Of a stretch of 10,070 nucleotides of DNA, positions 1 to 7,318 are shown piece by piece. The stretch is from positions 1-10,070 of the forward strand of contig JAJFGT010000249.1 of assembly GCA_021776015.1 (NCBI GenBank). Direction: 5' to 3'. Position 1 is the stretch's first letter; every line of letters begins with the position of its first letter. The position numbers and the translations under genes are program-made. This stretch comes from Alphaproteobacteria bacterium. GTDB taxonomy: Bacteria > Pseudomonadota > Alphaproteobacteria > Micavibrionales > Micavibrionaceae. Under the pieces are notes generated by a model that saw only the letters and a list, made by a program, of their open reading frames with translations, had not been told where the DNA came from and ran no database searches.

Positions 1-666
1 ATTCTGCCAAAAACTCCGCCAAGGGGAATAGGCTCGTGCCATCATATTTTCATCATTCATAGGAAATGGAAAAATATGCACAGGCACAGCTTCTTGTCCA
101 TTCTTATGAGCTATATTTACAATTGTGTATATTTCTTCCATGGCAGGATCTGTCATCGCATAACACCCTATAGATTCACAGCCACCATGAACCATAATAA
201 ATGAGCCTGTACGCCCCAATGATTTGTCAAACTTGTTGGGAAAACCAAGATTAAAAGATAAATAATGGTTACTATTTGGATTCATAGAAGGAGCCGTTAC
301 TTGATAAAATCCTTCAGGAGACTGCTTGTCCCCTTCTCGTAATTTTGGCCCTAATGCCCCAGAATAATTACAAATTGAATATTCTTTATAAAGTGAATAT
401 CGAGACCGCCCCTTATTCTGAATCCAAAGCTCTAAAACTGAGGGATCTTTAAATATACGAATAAAGATAGGAGAGCCCTGCCTTACATTTTTTAATAATT
501 TTTGAGATAATTTATGACGTTGAAAGTCATATGGGATACTTTCTGTCGCTTCTCCAGAATTTTGATGAAGCGTTCCCCAGCCGTTAAAAGTCTTCTGGCA
601 TCCTGAAAGAAACAGGATAGTGAGGATAAAAACCGTACAGTATATAAGTCTCCACAGATTTTGCAT
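1..666 (-). CDS. YafK-type L,D-transpeptidase-fold lipoprotein (3' end cut by window)
   Basis: The frame is open from an ATG at 666-664 to the window edge, giving 222 residues without a stop. The N-terminus is a lipoprotein signal: a hydrophobic stretch (residues 7-20) ending in the lipobox LSGC, with Cys23 as the expected lipidated residue. The YkuD catalytic motif is seen as HGGCESIGCYAMTD, with His160 and the expected nucleophile Cys168. The preceding segment (SMNPNSNHYLSFNLGFPNKFD, then GRTGS) and Tyr rather than Arg after the catalytic Cys resemble E. coli YafK (DpaA/LdtF) more than the classical YbiS-type enzymes. Family members act on peptidoglycan in the periplasm, forming or cleaving L,D-crosslinks or lipoprotein attachments; which reaction this one does cannot be read from sequence. 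It starts only 23 bp after the rho stop, so co-transcription with rho is likely. The ribosome-binding site is weak. The missing C-terminus lies outside the window. Confidence 0.85.
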   Translation of the reverse strand, partial: MQNLWRLIYCTVFILTILFLSGCQKTFNGWGTLHQNSGEATESIPYDFQRHKLSQKLLKNVRQGSPIFIRIFKDPSVLELWIQNKGRSRYSLYKEYSICNYSGALGPKLREGDKQSPEGFYQVTAPSMNPNSNHYLSFNLGFPNKFDKSLGRTGSFIMVHGGCESIGCYAMTDPAMEEIYTIVNIAHKNGQEAVPVHIFPFPMNDENMMARAYSPWRSFWQN

Positions 667-689
667 GACCTACTTATTTGCTTAATTTA

Positions 690-1949
690 TTACTGATTCA
701 TAGAGGTAAAGAAATCATCATTTGTTTTTGTATCTCTCATTTTACCCAAAAGGAATTCAATAGCATCGACTGTTCCCATTGGATTAAGAATACGACGAAG
801 AACCCACATTTTTTGGAGGGTTTGTTGATCAACAAGAAGCTCCTCTTTCCGAGTTCCAGATTTTTGAATATCAATAGAAGGGAAGATTCTTTTGTCAGAA
901 ATTTTTCTATCAAGAATAATCTCTGAGTTTCCTGTTCCCTTGAATTCTTCAAAGATCACCTCATCCATACGAGATCCTGTTTCAATCAAGGCTGTTGCAA
1001 TAATGGTTAAAGAACCTCCTTGTTCAACATTTCGTGCAGCACCAAAGAAGCGTTTAGGACGTTGCAGAGCATTAGCATCAACCCCTCCCGTTAAAACCTT
1101 TCCAGAACTTGGAACAACTGTGTTATACGCACGTGCTAATCGTGTAATAGAGTCAAGCAGGATAACAACATCTCTCTTTTGCTCAACCAAACGTTTAGCC
1201 TTTTCCATGACCATTTCTGCCACCTGAACATGGCGAGAGGCAGGCTCATCAAAAGTTGAAGACACAACCTCACCTCGTACAGAACGAGCCATATCTGTAA
1301 CCTCTTCAGGACGTTCATCAATTAAAAGAACAATCAAATAAGCATTGGGGTGGTTTTCAGCAATTGAATTTGAAACATTTTGGAGCATAACAGTTTTCCC
1401 CGTCCGAGGAGGGGCAACAATCAAAGCACGCTGACCAAACCCAATTGGAGCCACCATATCAATAATACGTTGGGTGTATCCTTTTTTAGTTGGATCTTCG
1501 ATTTCAAGTTTAATTTTACGATCTGGGTAAAGGGGAGTTAAATTATCAAAGTTAATACGATGACGAACACGATCAGGTGCTTCGTTATTAATCATATCCA
1601 CCTTAAGAAGAGCAAAATAACGCTCATTATCTTTTGGAGCGCGAATACCGCCTTCTATTGTATCTCCTGTACGCAACCCAAAACGGCGAATTTGTGTAGG
1701 AGAAACATAAATATCATCAGGACCAGGAAGATAGTTTTCTTCTGGTGAACGTAGAAATCCAAACCCATCCTGAAGAACTTCCATAACACCTATACCAGAA
1801 ATAGGAACACCTTGCTCTGCAAGCTTTTTGAGGACAGCAAACATAATATCTTGTTTGCGCATGTTTCCACAATTTTCAATTTTCAATTCTTCAGCAAATG
1901 CTAGAAGCTCTGCGGGAGTACGGGTTTTAAGATCCTGTAAATTCATCAT
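690..1949 (-). CDS. rho: Transcription termination factor Rho
   Basis: This is the hexameric RNA-dependent ATPase/helicase that ends transcription at C-rich, untranslated RNA. At 419 residues it equals the E. coli protein and has no inserted domain. Visible regions in order: N-terminal helical domain (residues 3-48), cold-shock-like RNA-binding domain with [20 protein letters not shown] (54-73), Walker A APPRTGKT (179-186), catalytic-Glu motif [10 protein letters not shown] (208-217), Walker [16 protein letters not shown] (262-276), Q loop [11 protein letters not shown] (285-295), R loop GTGNSE (338-343), and the arginine-finger region SGTRKEELL (364-372). All key residues look intact. Two ATGs are adjacent (1949 and 1946); the second gives the family-typical MNLQDLK start, and no clear Shine-Dalgarno distinguishes them. 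It follows hemJ after 180 bp that contain a good promoter and a long leader, so it is probably transcribed on its own, with the downstream transpeptidase gene. Confidence 0.98.
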   Translation of the reverse strand: MMNLQDLKTRTPAELLAFAEELKIENCGNMRKQDIMFAVLKKLAEQGVPISGIGVMEVLQDGFGFLRSPEENYLPGPDDIYVSPTQIRRFGLRTGDTIEGGIRAPKDNERYFALLKVDMINNEAPDRVRHRINFDNLTPLYPDRKIKLEIEDPTKKGYTQRIIDMVAPIGFGQRALIVAPPRTGKTVMLQNVSNSIAENHPNAYLIVLLIDERPEEVTDMARSVRGEVVSSTFDEPASRHVQVAEMVMEKAKRLVEQKRDVVILLDSITRLARAYNTVVPSSGKVLTGGVDANALQRPKRFFGAARNVEQGGSLTIIATALIETGSRMDEVIFEEFKGTGNSEIILDRKISDKRIFPSIDIQKSGTRKEELLVDQQTLQKMWVLRRILNPMGTVDAIEFLLGKMRDTKTNDDFFTSMNQ

Positions 1950-2085
1950 ATTTTATATAGGGGGTTGTTTATGTTTTTATTAGATTATGTCTAAATCAAT
2001 GGGGGTTTTAAATGGAAAAAGTCCTAAAACACTTTACAAAAGCTTCGGTAATTAACAATTCTTCTGTGGGATTTTTTCAAGATAC
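1950..2085 (-). promoter_or_regulatory. Long C-rich, G-poor rho leader (candidate autoregulatory rut region)
   Basis: From the expected start site near 2085 to the rho ATG there is a leader of about 135 nt without a plausible ORF or a strong hairpin. Its last 71 nt (1950-2020) contain 16 C and only 2 G when read on the transcribed strand, including two CCCCC runs. A C-over-G bubble is the usual signature of Rho loading sites, and rho is known to be autoregulated through its leader in E. coli. That this leader does the same here is inference. Confidence 0.35.
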
Positions 2086-2091
2086 TAAGAC

Positions 2092-2120
2092 TTAATACTC
2101 CCATAAAAATACTCTGTCAA
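2092..2120 (-). promoter_or_regulatory. Sigma70-type promoter for rho
   Basis: On the minus strand a perfect -35 hexamer TTGACA (2120-2115) is followed by a 17-bp spacer and the -10 hexamer TATTAA (2097-2092, 4 of 6 to TATAAT). It sits 9 bp past the hemJ stop codon and points at rho. It is the best-matching promoter I found in the window. Confidence 0.6.
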
Positions 2121-2129
2121 GATATAAAA

Positions 2130-2576
2130 TTAAAATGGCTTTATGATGACCATCATAACAATAATAATCATAAAAAAGGTAGGAACTTCATTCCAAATTT
2201 TATAAAATTTAGAAGAATGTATATTTTTATTTTTTTCAAAATCTTTCCGCCATTTTGCAAAAATTATATGAAGAATACTCATCCAGACAACACATAAAAA
2301 TTTTATACCCATCCACTCTTCTTCGAAAAGAGAGGGGTTTCCAATTAGCATTGAACACCCAAAGAACCATGACGCCATCATAGCTGGAGTCATAATTCCT
2401 TTTAAAAGTCGCCGCTCCATAGTTTTGAGTGTCTGACCTAGCTGTGAACTATATTCTGCATTTGCATGATAAGCAAAAAGACGGGGTAAATAGAGCAATC
2501 CTGCCATCCAGGCAATAACAGATATCACGTGAAACGCCTTAAACCAAAGGTAATATGATCCAATAAAATCTTGCAT
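2130..2576 (-). CDS. hemJ: Protoporphyrinogen IX oxidase HemJ
   Basis: This is a small integral membrane protein (148 residues, typical for the family) that oxidises protoporphyrinogen IX to protoporphyrin IX, the step just before ferrochelatase. It replaces HemG/HemY in most Alphaproteobacteria and cyanobacteria. The conserved N-terminal signature KAFHVISVIAWMAGLLYLPRLFAYH (residues 13-37) is clear, with His16 in the first membrane helix. Further hydrophobic segments lie around 62-79, 90-107 and 131-147. Lys92 and His103 fall in regions conserved in the family. The gene lies 46 bp downstream of hemH in the same direction, so hemE-hemH-hemJ probably form one operon covering three late heme steps. 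No clear ribosome-binding site is seen before the ATG. The rho promoter begins within 10 bp of its stop. Confidence 0.93.
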   Translation of the reverse strand: MQDFIGSYYLWFKAFHVISVIAWMAGLLYLPRLFAYHANAEYSSQLGQTLKTMERRLLKGIMTPAMMASWFFGCSMLIGNPSLFEEEWMGIKFLCVVWMSILHIIFAKWRKDFEKNKNIHSSKFYKIWNEVPTFFMIIIVMMVIIKPF

Positions 2577-2622
2577 GATTTGGTTCTAAAATGGAAATGA
2601 TCAAAAGTCACGTCTAATATTT

Positions 2623-3618
2623 TTATTTTGAAACTATTTGGTCTTGTTTAAGGGTTTGATAGACAAGATCAGAAAGCCCTTTAATAAATTTTGTGTGTGT
2701 GCCAACCGTGTCCACTTTTTCAAATCCAATAAGCCCCATTTGTTCAGCCATTTCACGATATTCAATGTCAATTTCAACTAGGGTTTCAGCATGTTCTTGA
2801 GTAAAGCTATGTGGATAGATAACAACAGGAACACCATCTGTTTTTGCCTGTTTTAAGGCTTCTTTTACACTAGGGCCAATCCATTTTAAATATCCAACAC
2901 GAGATTGGTAGCAAATTTGCCAGTCTAAATTTTCAAGGTTCATTTCCTTTACGATAGACTGGACTGTAAGCTCACATTGTTTTTGATAGGGATCTCCCGA
3001 ATTAATAATTTTTTCAGGTAGTCCGTGCGCTGAAAATAAAACTCTGGGAGGCTTGTATTTTGTGTATTTTTTACAGCTTTTTTTATACACGCTTAATATT
3101 TTATCAGCCGATGCCTGAATAAATCCTTCTTGTGTAGGATAACTATTAATTTTAGAGGTTGTAACATTTAAATTTTGTTTTCTAGATTCTTTATCCCATT
3201 CCTCAAAAGATGATTTTGTTGTTGTTGTCGAAAATTGAGGATAAAGAGGCAACAGAATAATTTTGTCTGGTGCATAGTTTTTAATTTTTTGAATAACAGT
3301 TTTGGTTCTGGGATTCCAATAACGCATAGAAATAACGCATTTAAATTTATGTGTTTTATCCTCGTTCAAAAGATTTTCTAAAGCATTTGCCTGTTCTTGT
3401 GAGTTTTTCAGGAGAGGTGACTGATAGGCAAGTTCTTTATAGCTTTCTTTAGCTTCTTTTTTTGATCGTTTTTTAGAAATTATTTTAGCTAATACCCAAC
3501 GTACGATAAATGGGGCACGAATAATATTTCGATCCATAAAAAAATTCATTAGGAATGGTTCAATGGCTTCCTTGGAATCGGGTCCTCCAAGATTAAATAA
3601 AACAATAGCAATTTTCAT
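2623..3618 (-). CDS. hemH: Ferrochelatase
   Basis: It inserts Fe2+ into protoporphyrin IX to give protoheme, the last step of the classical heme pathway, acting at the cytoplasmic membrane surface. The 331-residue protein starts with VLFNLGGPDS (6-15). It has the catalytic-histidine motif LFSAHGLPEKI (194-204, His198), then YQSRVGYLKWIGPSV (237-251), and the metal-site motif SFTQEHAETLVEIDIEY (271-287, with Glu278 equivalent to the essential glutamate of characterised enzymes). The C-terminal part after residue 236 contains no cysteine, so the [2Fe-2S] cluster found in Caulobacter and animal ferrochelatases is not expected here. Its ATG overlaps the hemE stop in the arrangement ATGA, which indicates translational coupling to the preceding gene. 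Confidence 0.97.
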   Translation of the reverse strand: MKIAIVLFNLGGPDSKEAIEPFLMNFFMDRNIIRAPFIVRWVLAKIISKKRSKKEAKESYKELAYQSPLLKNSQEQANALENLLNEDKTHKFKCVISMRYWNPRTKTVIQKIKNYAPDKIILLPLYPQFSTTTTKSSFEEWDKESRKQNLNVTTSKINSYPTQEGFIQASADKILSVYKKSCKKYTKYKPPRVLFSAHGLPEKIINSGDPYQKQCELTVQSIVKEMNLENLDWQICYQSRVGYLKWIGPSVKEALKQAKTDGVPVVIYPHSFTQEHAETLVEIDIEYREMAEQMGLIGFEKVDTVGTHTKFIKGLSDLVYQTLKQDQIVSK

Positions 3619-4634
3619 ATATTTTGTCTTACCACATCTAGAACATCTTGCACATGTTGGGGCGGAGTTTCCTTTAGAATTCCATGCCCAAGGTTAAAAA
3701 TATAGGGTCGTCCAGACATTTCAGAGCATATATTTTGAACTGCTTTTCTTAAGGGTCTTCCCCCTGATAACAAAATTTTATTATCTAAATTTCCTTGCAA
3801 AACAATATCTGTTTTTATGTCTTTCATGGAAATATCTTCCCCAACACTTAAACCATCAATTTCTGTTTTTGTTATATAATCTTCAAGCCACTCTAAAGGA
3901 ACCTGTCTTGGAAAACCAATAAAGGGTGTGTTTGGAAAATCTTTCCTAACCTCTTGAATAATTTCTTTTGTAGGCTCAATACAAAATTGTTCAAATCTTT
4001 TTTTATCTTGAATTAATCCAGCCCAACTATCAAAAATCTGCAATACATCACATCCTGCTAAAATTTGTCCTTTGAGATATAGCACAGTAGATTCAATGAG
4101 TAAGTCAATAAGAGGTGTTAAATTTTGAGGGGTTTCTTCTAACATATTAATCATTTTTGGAAACCCCGTTTTCCCTCTTCCTTGAACCATATAGCAAGCC
4201 ACGGTCCAAGGTGCTCCTGAAAAACCAATCAATGTTGTTTCTGGATAATTTTTATCAAGAGCTATTTTGACCTTTGACACTGTTTCATAAATTTTTGAAA
4301 ATTTATCATCAATATGATTTAAACAAATTTGTGATAAATCTTCAGTATTAAGAATGGGGCCTTCCCCTTCTTCAAAGCTTAGGCTTTGTCCTAATGCATG
4401 AGGAACAATTAAAATATCAGAAAACAAAATAGCTCCATCCATCCCATATCGACGAATGGGTTGAAGAGTAACTTCAGCAGCTAAAGAAGGATTATAAACA
4501 AGATCTAAAAATGACCCCGCCTGCTGACGAACATCCCTGTACTCAGGAAGATATCTTCCCGCTTGACGCATCATCCACGTAGGCGATGGAACAAAGTATT
4601 TCTTATGGGTTAGTGTTTCTAAAAGAAGTTTCAT
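3615..4634 (-). CDS. hemE: Uroporphyrinogen III decarboxylase
   Basis: This cytosolic enzyme removes four carboxyl groups from uroporphyrinogen III to give coproporphyrinogen III. At 339 residues it is full length. Conserved elements are WMMRQAGRYLPEYR (20-33, substrate-binding Arg23 and Arg27), FSDILIVPHALG (71-82, catalytic Asp73), GFSGAPWTVACYMVQG (137-152, Tyr148), FDSWAG (201-206, Ser203), FIGFPRQ (238-244) and NLGHGI (314-319, His317). It is first in the hemE-hemH-hemJ series and its TGA overlaps the hemH ATG. Upstream, TATAAT at 4656-4651 could serve as a -10 element, but I see no matching -35, and the only Shine-Dalgarno-like bases (AAGG) lie almost against the ATG. It borders the candidate replication origin, the location known for alphaproteobacterial hemE. 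Confidence 0.97.
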   Translation of the reverse strand: MKLLLETLTHKKYFVPSPTWMMRQAGRYLPEYRDVRQQAGSFLDLVYNPSLAAEVTLQPIRRYGMDGAILFSDILIVPHALGQSLSFEEGEGPILNTEDLSQICLNHIDDKFSKIYETVSKVKIALDKNYPETTLIGFSGAPWTVACYMVQGRGKTGFPKMINMLEETPQNLTPLIDLLIESTVLYLKGQILAGCDVLQIFDSWAGLIQDKKRFEQFCIEPTKEIIQEVRKDFPNTPFIGFPRQVPLEWLEDYITKTEIDGLSVGEDISMKDIKTDIVLQGNLDNKILLSGGRPLRKAVQNICSEMSGRPYIFNLGHGILKETPPQHVQDVLDVVRQNI

Positions 4635-4702
4635 ACCTTATATCTAATTCATTATATATATTTAGTATAGGTTGTTATTGATAGTAGGGCGTGTGGAAAA
4701 GT

Positions 4703-4718
4703 GGATAAAGTTTTATCC
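4703..4718. repeat. Near-perfect 16-bp palindrome GGATAAA-GT-TTTATCC
   Basis: The two 7-bp arms are exact reverse complements around a 2-bp centre. Each arm contains the TTATCC core of a DnaA box, so the palindrome sets two such cores in opposite orientation. It lies inside the candidate origin. Confidence 0.7.
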
Positions 4719-4855
4719 TATTTTTTACACACAGTATCGAAATCCTATTCAGCTATTTTATCTAAGAAAAAAATAAAAATTATTCACTTAGTATGAATAG
4801 AATATTTTTATTTTTCCCCCATGTATAAGTGAAAAAGTACTAAAGAATGAATATT

Positions 4856-4882
4856 GGATAAAAATTACCCACTCCTTTATCC
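4856..4882. repeat. Second inverted pair GGATAAA ... TTTATCC
   Basis: The same heptamers as in the 4703-4718 palindrome recur in the same inverted arrangement, with arms at 4856-4862 and 4876-4882 and a 13-bp spacer. The arms again carry the TTATCC core. Confidence 0.55.
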
Positions 4883-4921
4883 CCTATTTATTCATCTATT
4901 ACTCAAGCTTATTTATAAAAT

Positions 4922-6595
4922 TCAATTGATGGTTGTGGATAGAGGAAAGGTCAATGTAAAAGCAGCCCCCATAATAGCACCATCACTGTTTTTTACATTA
5001 TGAGCTTCAATTGTTCCGTTGTGCGCCGTTACAATTTGATTCACGATAGAAAGCCCAAGACCAGAGTGATATGTCTCCCCCTCTTTTTTGGGACGGCTTG
5101 AATAAAAACGATCAAATATTTTTTTCAATTTTGTTTCTGGAATCCCTTCCCCCATATCTTGAATCGTCAAAATAATAGTATCAGAAAGAGTACGAATGTA
5201 GATTGATATTTCATGTCCCTTTACAGAAAAAGAGAGAGCATTATCTATAATATTTGTTAAAACTTGAATGAGTTTTTCTTTATTGCCCTTAATAGAAAGG
5301 TTTCTTGATGTTTGATCAATAATTTTAATGGGAATATTAAGAGAATGATTTTCCCGTTGGATTTCATAAAGAAAAATAACATCATCAATAAAGGGAGATA
5401 TTTTAATTAACTCCATTGCATTGTGAGACAATTCAACATCGAGGCGGGTTGATTTCGAAATATCTGTAATCAATCTATCAAGACGTTCAATATCATGCTC
5501 TAGTATTTTGAGAAGCTGAGCTTTATCCTCTTTATTTTTAACCTTTTTAAGAGTCTCTAAAGCACTCTTTATTGATGTAATTGGATTTTTAAGTTCATGA
5601 GAAACATCTGCTGCAAAGGCTTCAATAACACCCATTCTTTTCCAAAGGGTTTCAACCATGGAATTTAAAGCAAGAGATAATTCTCCAATTTCATCCCCTC
5701 TATAGGCCAAGTCTGGAATTTTAAGCTTATTATAGTTGGAATCTGAATGGATAGAGTTTGCTGCATTAACAAGCTTTCTAAGAGGATTTGTTATAGCACC
5801 CACGAGATAGAGAGAGAAAGCTATAGAAAGTGTAAGGGTGGAAGCAAAAATACTAAAAATATGTTCCTGAAATTTTGATAATCTTTCGACTAAAGAATGG
5901 GGGAAATATGTAATAGACAAAACACCAGTAATTTCTTGCTTATCTTTATTGTCCCAAATAGGAAGGGTACTTGAAAAAATTAATGGATCTTCGCCCCCAG
6001 ACCACACGGAGATATTTCTTAAGCCCCTAAACCCCTCTATGATACCAGGAAAAGATTCAACATGGTTTAAATCAACTGATGGATAAGGAGAAATATGATC
6101 ATGTGTGTGTGATATTTTTATCAAAGATGAAATAAAATAATCACCTGTTTTTTTAATAAAAGAATCTTCCTTTTTCAACTTTTTAGGAAAAGTATTTCTC
6201 GTATCAAAAATAATTTCTCCACTTTTTGTAACAAACATTATGTGGGTATTTTTTGTAATATGAAGGGTTTCATCAAGTTCTTTAATAATTTTTTCTGATG
6301 TCGCAGAAGAAAATGATTCATGTAATAACGAACTATTTTCTATGGTTTGTGCATAAAGTAGGTTCTTAGTATATAAGAGTTCTAACTCTGTATTGATAAG
6401 GCTTTCTCTATGATTTCCAATAAGGGAAAGTCCAAATAAAAGAGCTATTAAGGGAACAAGATTAATTCCCAAAACAGTAAACATCATTCTTGTTGGAGTA
6501 TATTTTTTATTTGTTTTACGAAAAACGCGTGCTGAAATACGAGTATAGGATGGAAAATAAGCCGAAAGCTTGCGTATTATTTTGCTAAATATCAT
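4922..6595 (-). CDS. chvG: ChvG/ExoS-type membrane sensor histidine kinase
   Basis: Residue numbers here count from the upstream TTG at 6613. There is a membrane helix at 44-66, an extracytoplasmic sensor region at 67-251, a second helix at 252-274, a HAMP linker (about 275-328), the HisKA dimerisation helix with VSHELKNPITS (337-347, phospho-accepting His339), then the ATPase domain. The ATPase shows an N box NIIDNAL (454-460), G1 DMGEGIP (486-492) and G2 GLGLS (518-522). All catalytic motifs look intact. The sensor region contains a His cluster (H169, H171, H173). ChvG homologues sense envelope or acid stress and phosphorylate ChvI. I chose ATG 6595 (557 residues), which overlaps the regulator gene by 11 bp; TTG 6613 would add 6 residues and extend the overlap to 29 bp. 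The assignment rests largely on the neighbouring ChvI-like partner, because the sensor domain itself is poorly conserved. Confidence 0.85.
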   Translation of the reverse strand: MIFSKIIRKLSAYFPSYTRISARVFRKTNKKYTPTRMMFTVLGINLVPLIALLFGLSLIGNHRESLINTELELLYTKNLLYAQTIENSSLLHESFSSATSEKIIKELDETLHITKNTHIMFVTKSGEIIFDTRNTFPKKLKKEDSFIKKTGDYFISSLIKISHTHDHISPYPSVDLNHVESFPGIIEGFRGLRNISVWSGGEDPLIFSSTLPIWDNKDKQEITGVLSITYFPHSLVERLSKFQEHIFSIFASTLTLSIAFSLYLVGAITNPLRKLVNAANSIHSDSNYNKLKIPDLAYRGDEIGELSLALNSMVETLWKRMGVIEAFAADVSHELKNPITSIKSALETLKKVKNKEDKAQLLKILEHDIERLDRLITDISKSTRLDVELSHNAMELIKISPFIDDVIFLYEIQRENHSLNIPIKIIDQTSRNLSIKGNKEKLIQVLTNIIDNALSFSVKGHEISIYIRTLSDTIILTIQDMGEGIPETKLKKIFDRFYSSRPKKEGETYHSGLGLSIVNQIVTAHNGTIEAHNVKNSDGAIMGAAFTLTFPLSTTIN

Positions 6596-7286
6596 CTTTA
6601 TATTTATATCCAATACCGTAAATTGTTTCTATATAGCTAAAGTTTTTGTCACAATCTTTGAATTTCCTTCTCATGCGTTTAATGTGGGAATCAATCGTTC
6701 GATCATCAACATACACACCATTTCCATAGGCACTATCAATGAGCTGGTTACGTGTTTTAATATGACCTGTGTGCTCCACAAGAGCCTTAAGAAGCAAATA
6801 TTCACTCACGGTTAAGGTGATGGGTTCTCCGTTCCATGTACAGGTGTGTTTAGATTCATCAAGTTTAAGGGAGCCTCGTGTTATGATATTAACTTCATCT
6901 GTTATCTCGGCCCCTTCAGAGAGCATTTTTCGTCTTAAAAGAACACGAATGCGTTCCATAAGGAGGCGTTGGGAAAAGGGTTTAGTAATATAATCATCGG
7001 CTCCCATACGTAATCCAACGATCTCATCGATCTCATCACTTTTGGATGTTAAAAAAATAATAGGAAATCGATAATTCTTACGAAGCTCTTGAATGAGTTC
7101 AATCCCATCCATATGAGGCATTTTGACATCCAGTATGGCAAGATCTGGGATAGATTTTTGTATCCCTTCTAATCCAGATCGTCCGTCATTATATACATTA
7201 ACATTAAACCCCTCAGCTTTTAGTGCCATGGATACGGATGTTGTAATATTTTGATCGTCATCTACGAGTGTAATGCTATAAGCCAT
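6585..7286 (-). CDS. chvI: ChvI-type OmpR-family response regulator
   Basis: The protein has 233 residues. The receiver domain has the acidic pocket VDDD (8-11), phospho-acceptor Asp53 in LAILDVKMPHMDG, Thr80 and Lys102 (ITKPFSQRLL). The C-terminal winged-helix DNA-binding domain (about 131-230) carries HTCTWNGEPITLTVSEYLLLKAL, YVDDRTIDSHIKRMRRKFK and ETIYGIGYKYK. These segments, especially VDDRTIDSHIKR and IFLTSK-DEIDE-GLRMGADD, closely resemble Agrobacterium/Sinorhizobium ChvI as I remember it. It is expected to control transcription of envelope and stress genes when phosphorylated by the kinase encoded next to it, whose start overlaps its 3' end. It begins 32 bp after the folC stop with no obvious promoter in that gap, so it may be transcribed from upstream. 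The Shine-Dalgarno sequence is weak. Confidence 0.92.
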   Translation of the reverse strand: MAYSITLVDDDQNITTSVSMALKAEGFNVNVYNDGRSGLEGIQKSIPDLAILDVKMPHMDGIELIQELRKNYRFPIIFLTSKSDEIDEIVGLRMGADDYITKPFSQRLLMERIRVLLRRKMLSEGAEITDEVNIITRGSLKLDESKHTCTWNGEPITLTVSEYLLLKALVEHTGHIKTRNQLIDSAYGNGVYVDDRTIDSHIKRMRRKFKDCDKNFSYIETIYGIGYKYKDDI

Positions 7287-7318
7287 AATATGAATATACT
7301 ACATAGATTTATCTTATT

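Larger units (their letters stand above)
4635..4945. other. Candidate chromosomal replication origin (oriC) beside hemE
   Basis: The gene-free interval 4635-4921, plus the last bases of the kinase gene, holds a cluster of near-DnaA boxes. Five match TTATNCACA at 8 of 9 positions: 4692-4700 (minus, TTTTCCACA), 4700-4708 (minus, TTATCCACT), 4723-4731 (plus, TTTTACACA), 4780-4788 (plus, TTATTCACT) and 4934-4942 (minus, CTATCCACA). Matches of 7 of 9 lie at 4820-4828, 4853-4861, 4865-4873 and 4877-4885. The stretch 4751-4819 is very A/T-rich and could be an unwinding element. It is known that oriC lies next to hemE in Caulobacter, Rickettsia and Sinorhizobium. No perfect DnaA box, no GANTC (CcrM) site, no TTAA (CtrA half-site) and no convincing IHF site are present. 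AT-rich DNA yields some of these matches by chance, so the case rests on clustering plus location. Confidence 0.5.

Noticed and set aside
678..926. 82-codon open frame on the plus strand
   Set aside because: It overlaps the 3' end of rho on the opposite strand and its translation looks random.
892..1227. 111-codon open frame on the plus strand
   Set aside because: It is antisense to the ATPase core of rho and has no recognisable family features.
2085..2105. Near-palindrome overlapping the rho -10 element as an operator
   Set aside because: The symmetry is imperfect and short, and of a kind expected by chance in AT-rich sequence.
4651..4680. Promoter for hemE based on TATAAT at 4656-4651
   Set aside because: No -35 hexamer at a usual distance and only about 10 nt would remain before the ATG. 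In DNA this AT-rich, TATAAT alone is not evidence.
4635..4921. CtrA, CcrM or IHF sites in the candidate origin
   Set aside because: I searched by eye for TTAA half-sites, GANTC and the IHF consensus and found none. The TATCAATAACAAC stretch fails at three IHF consensus positions.
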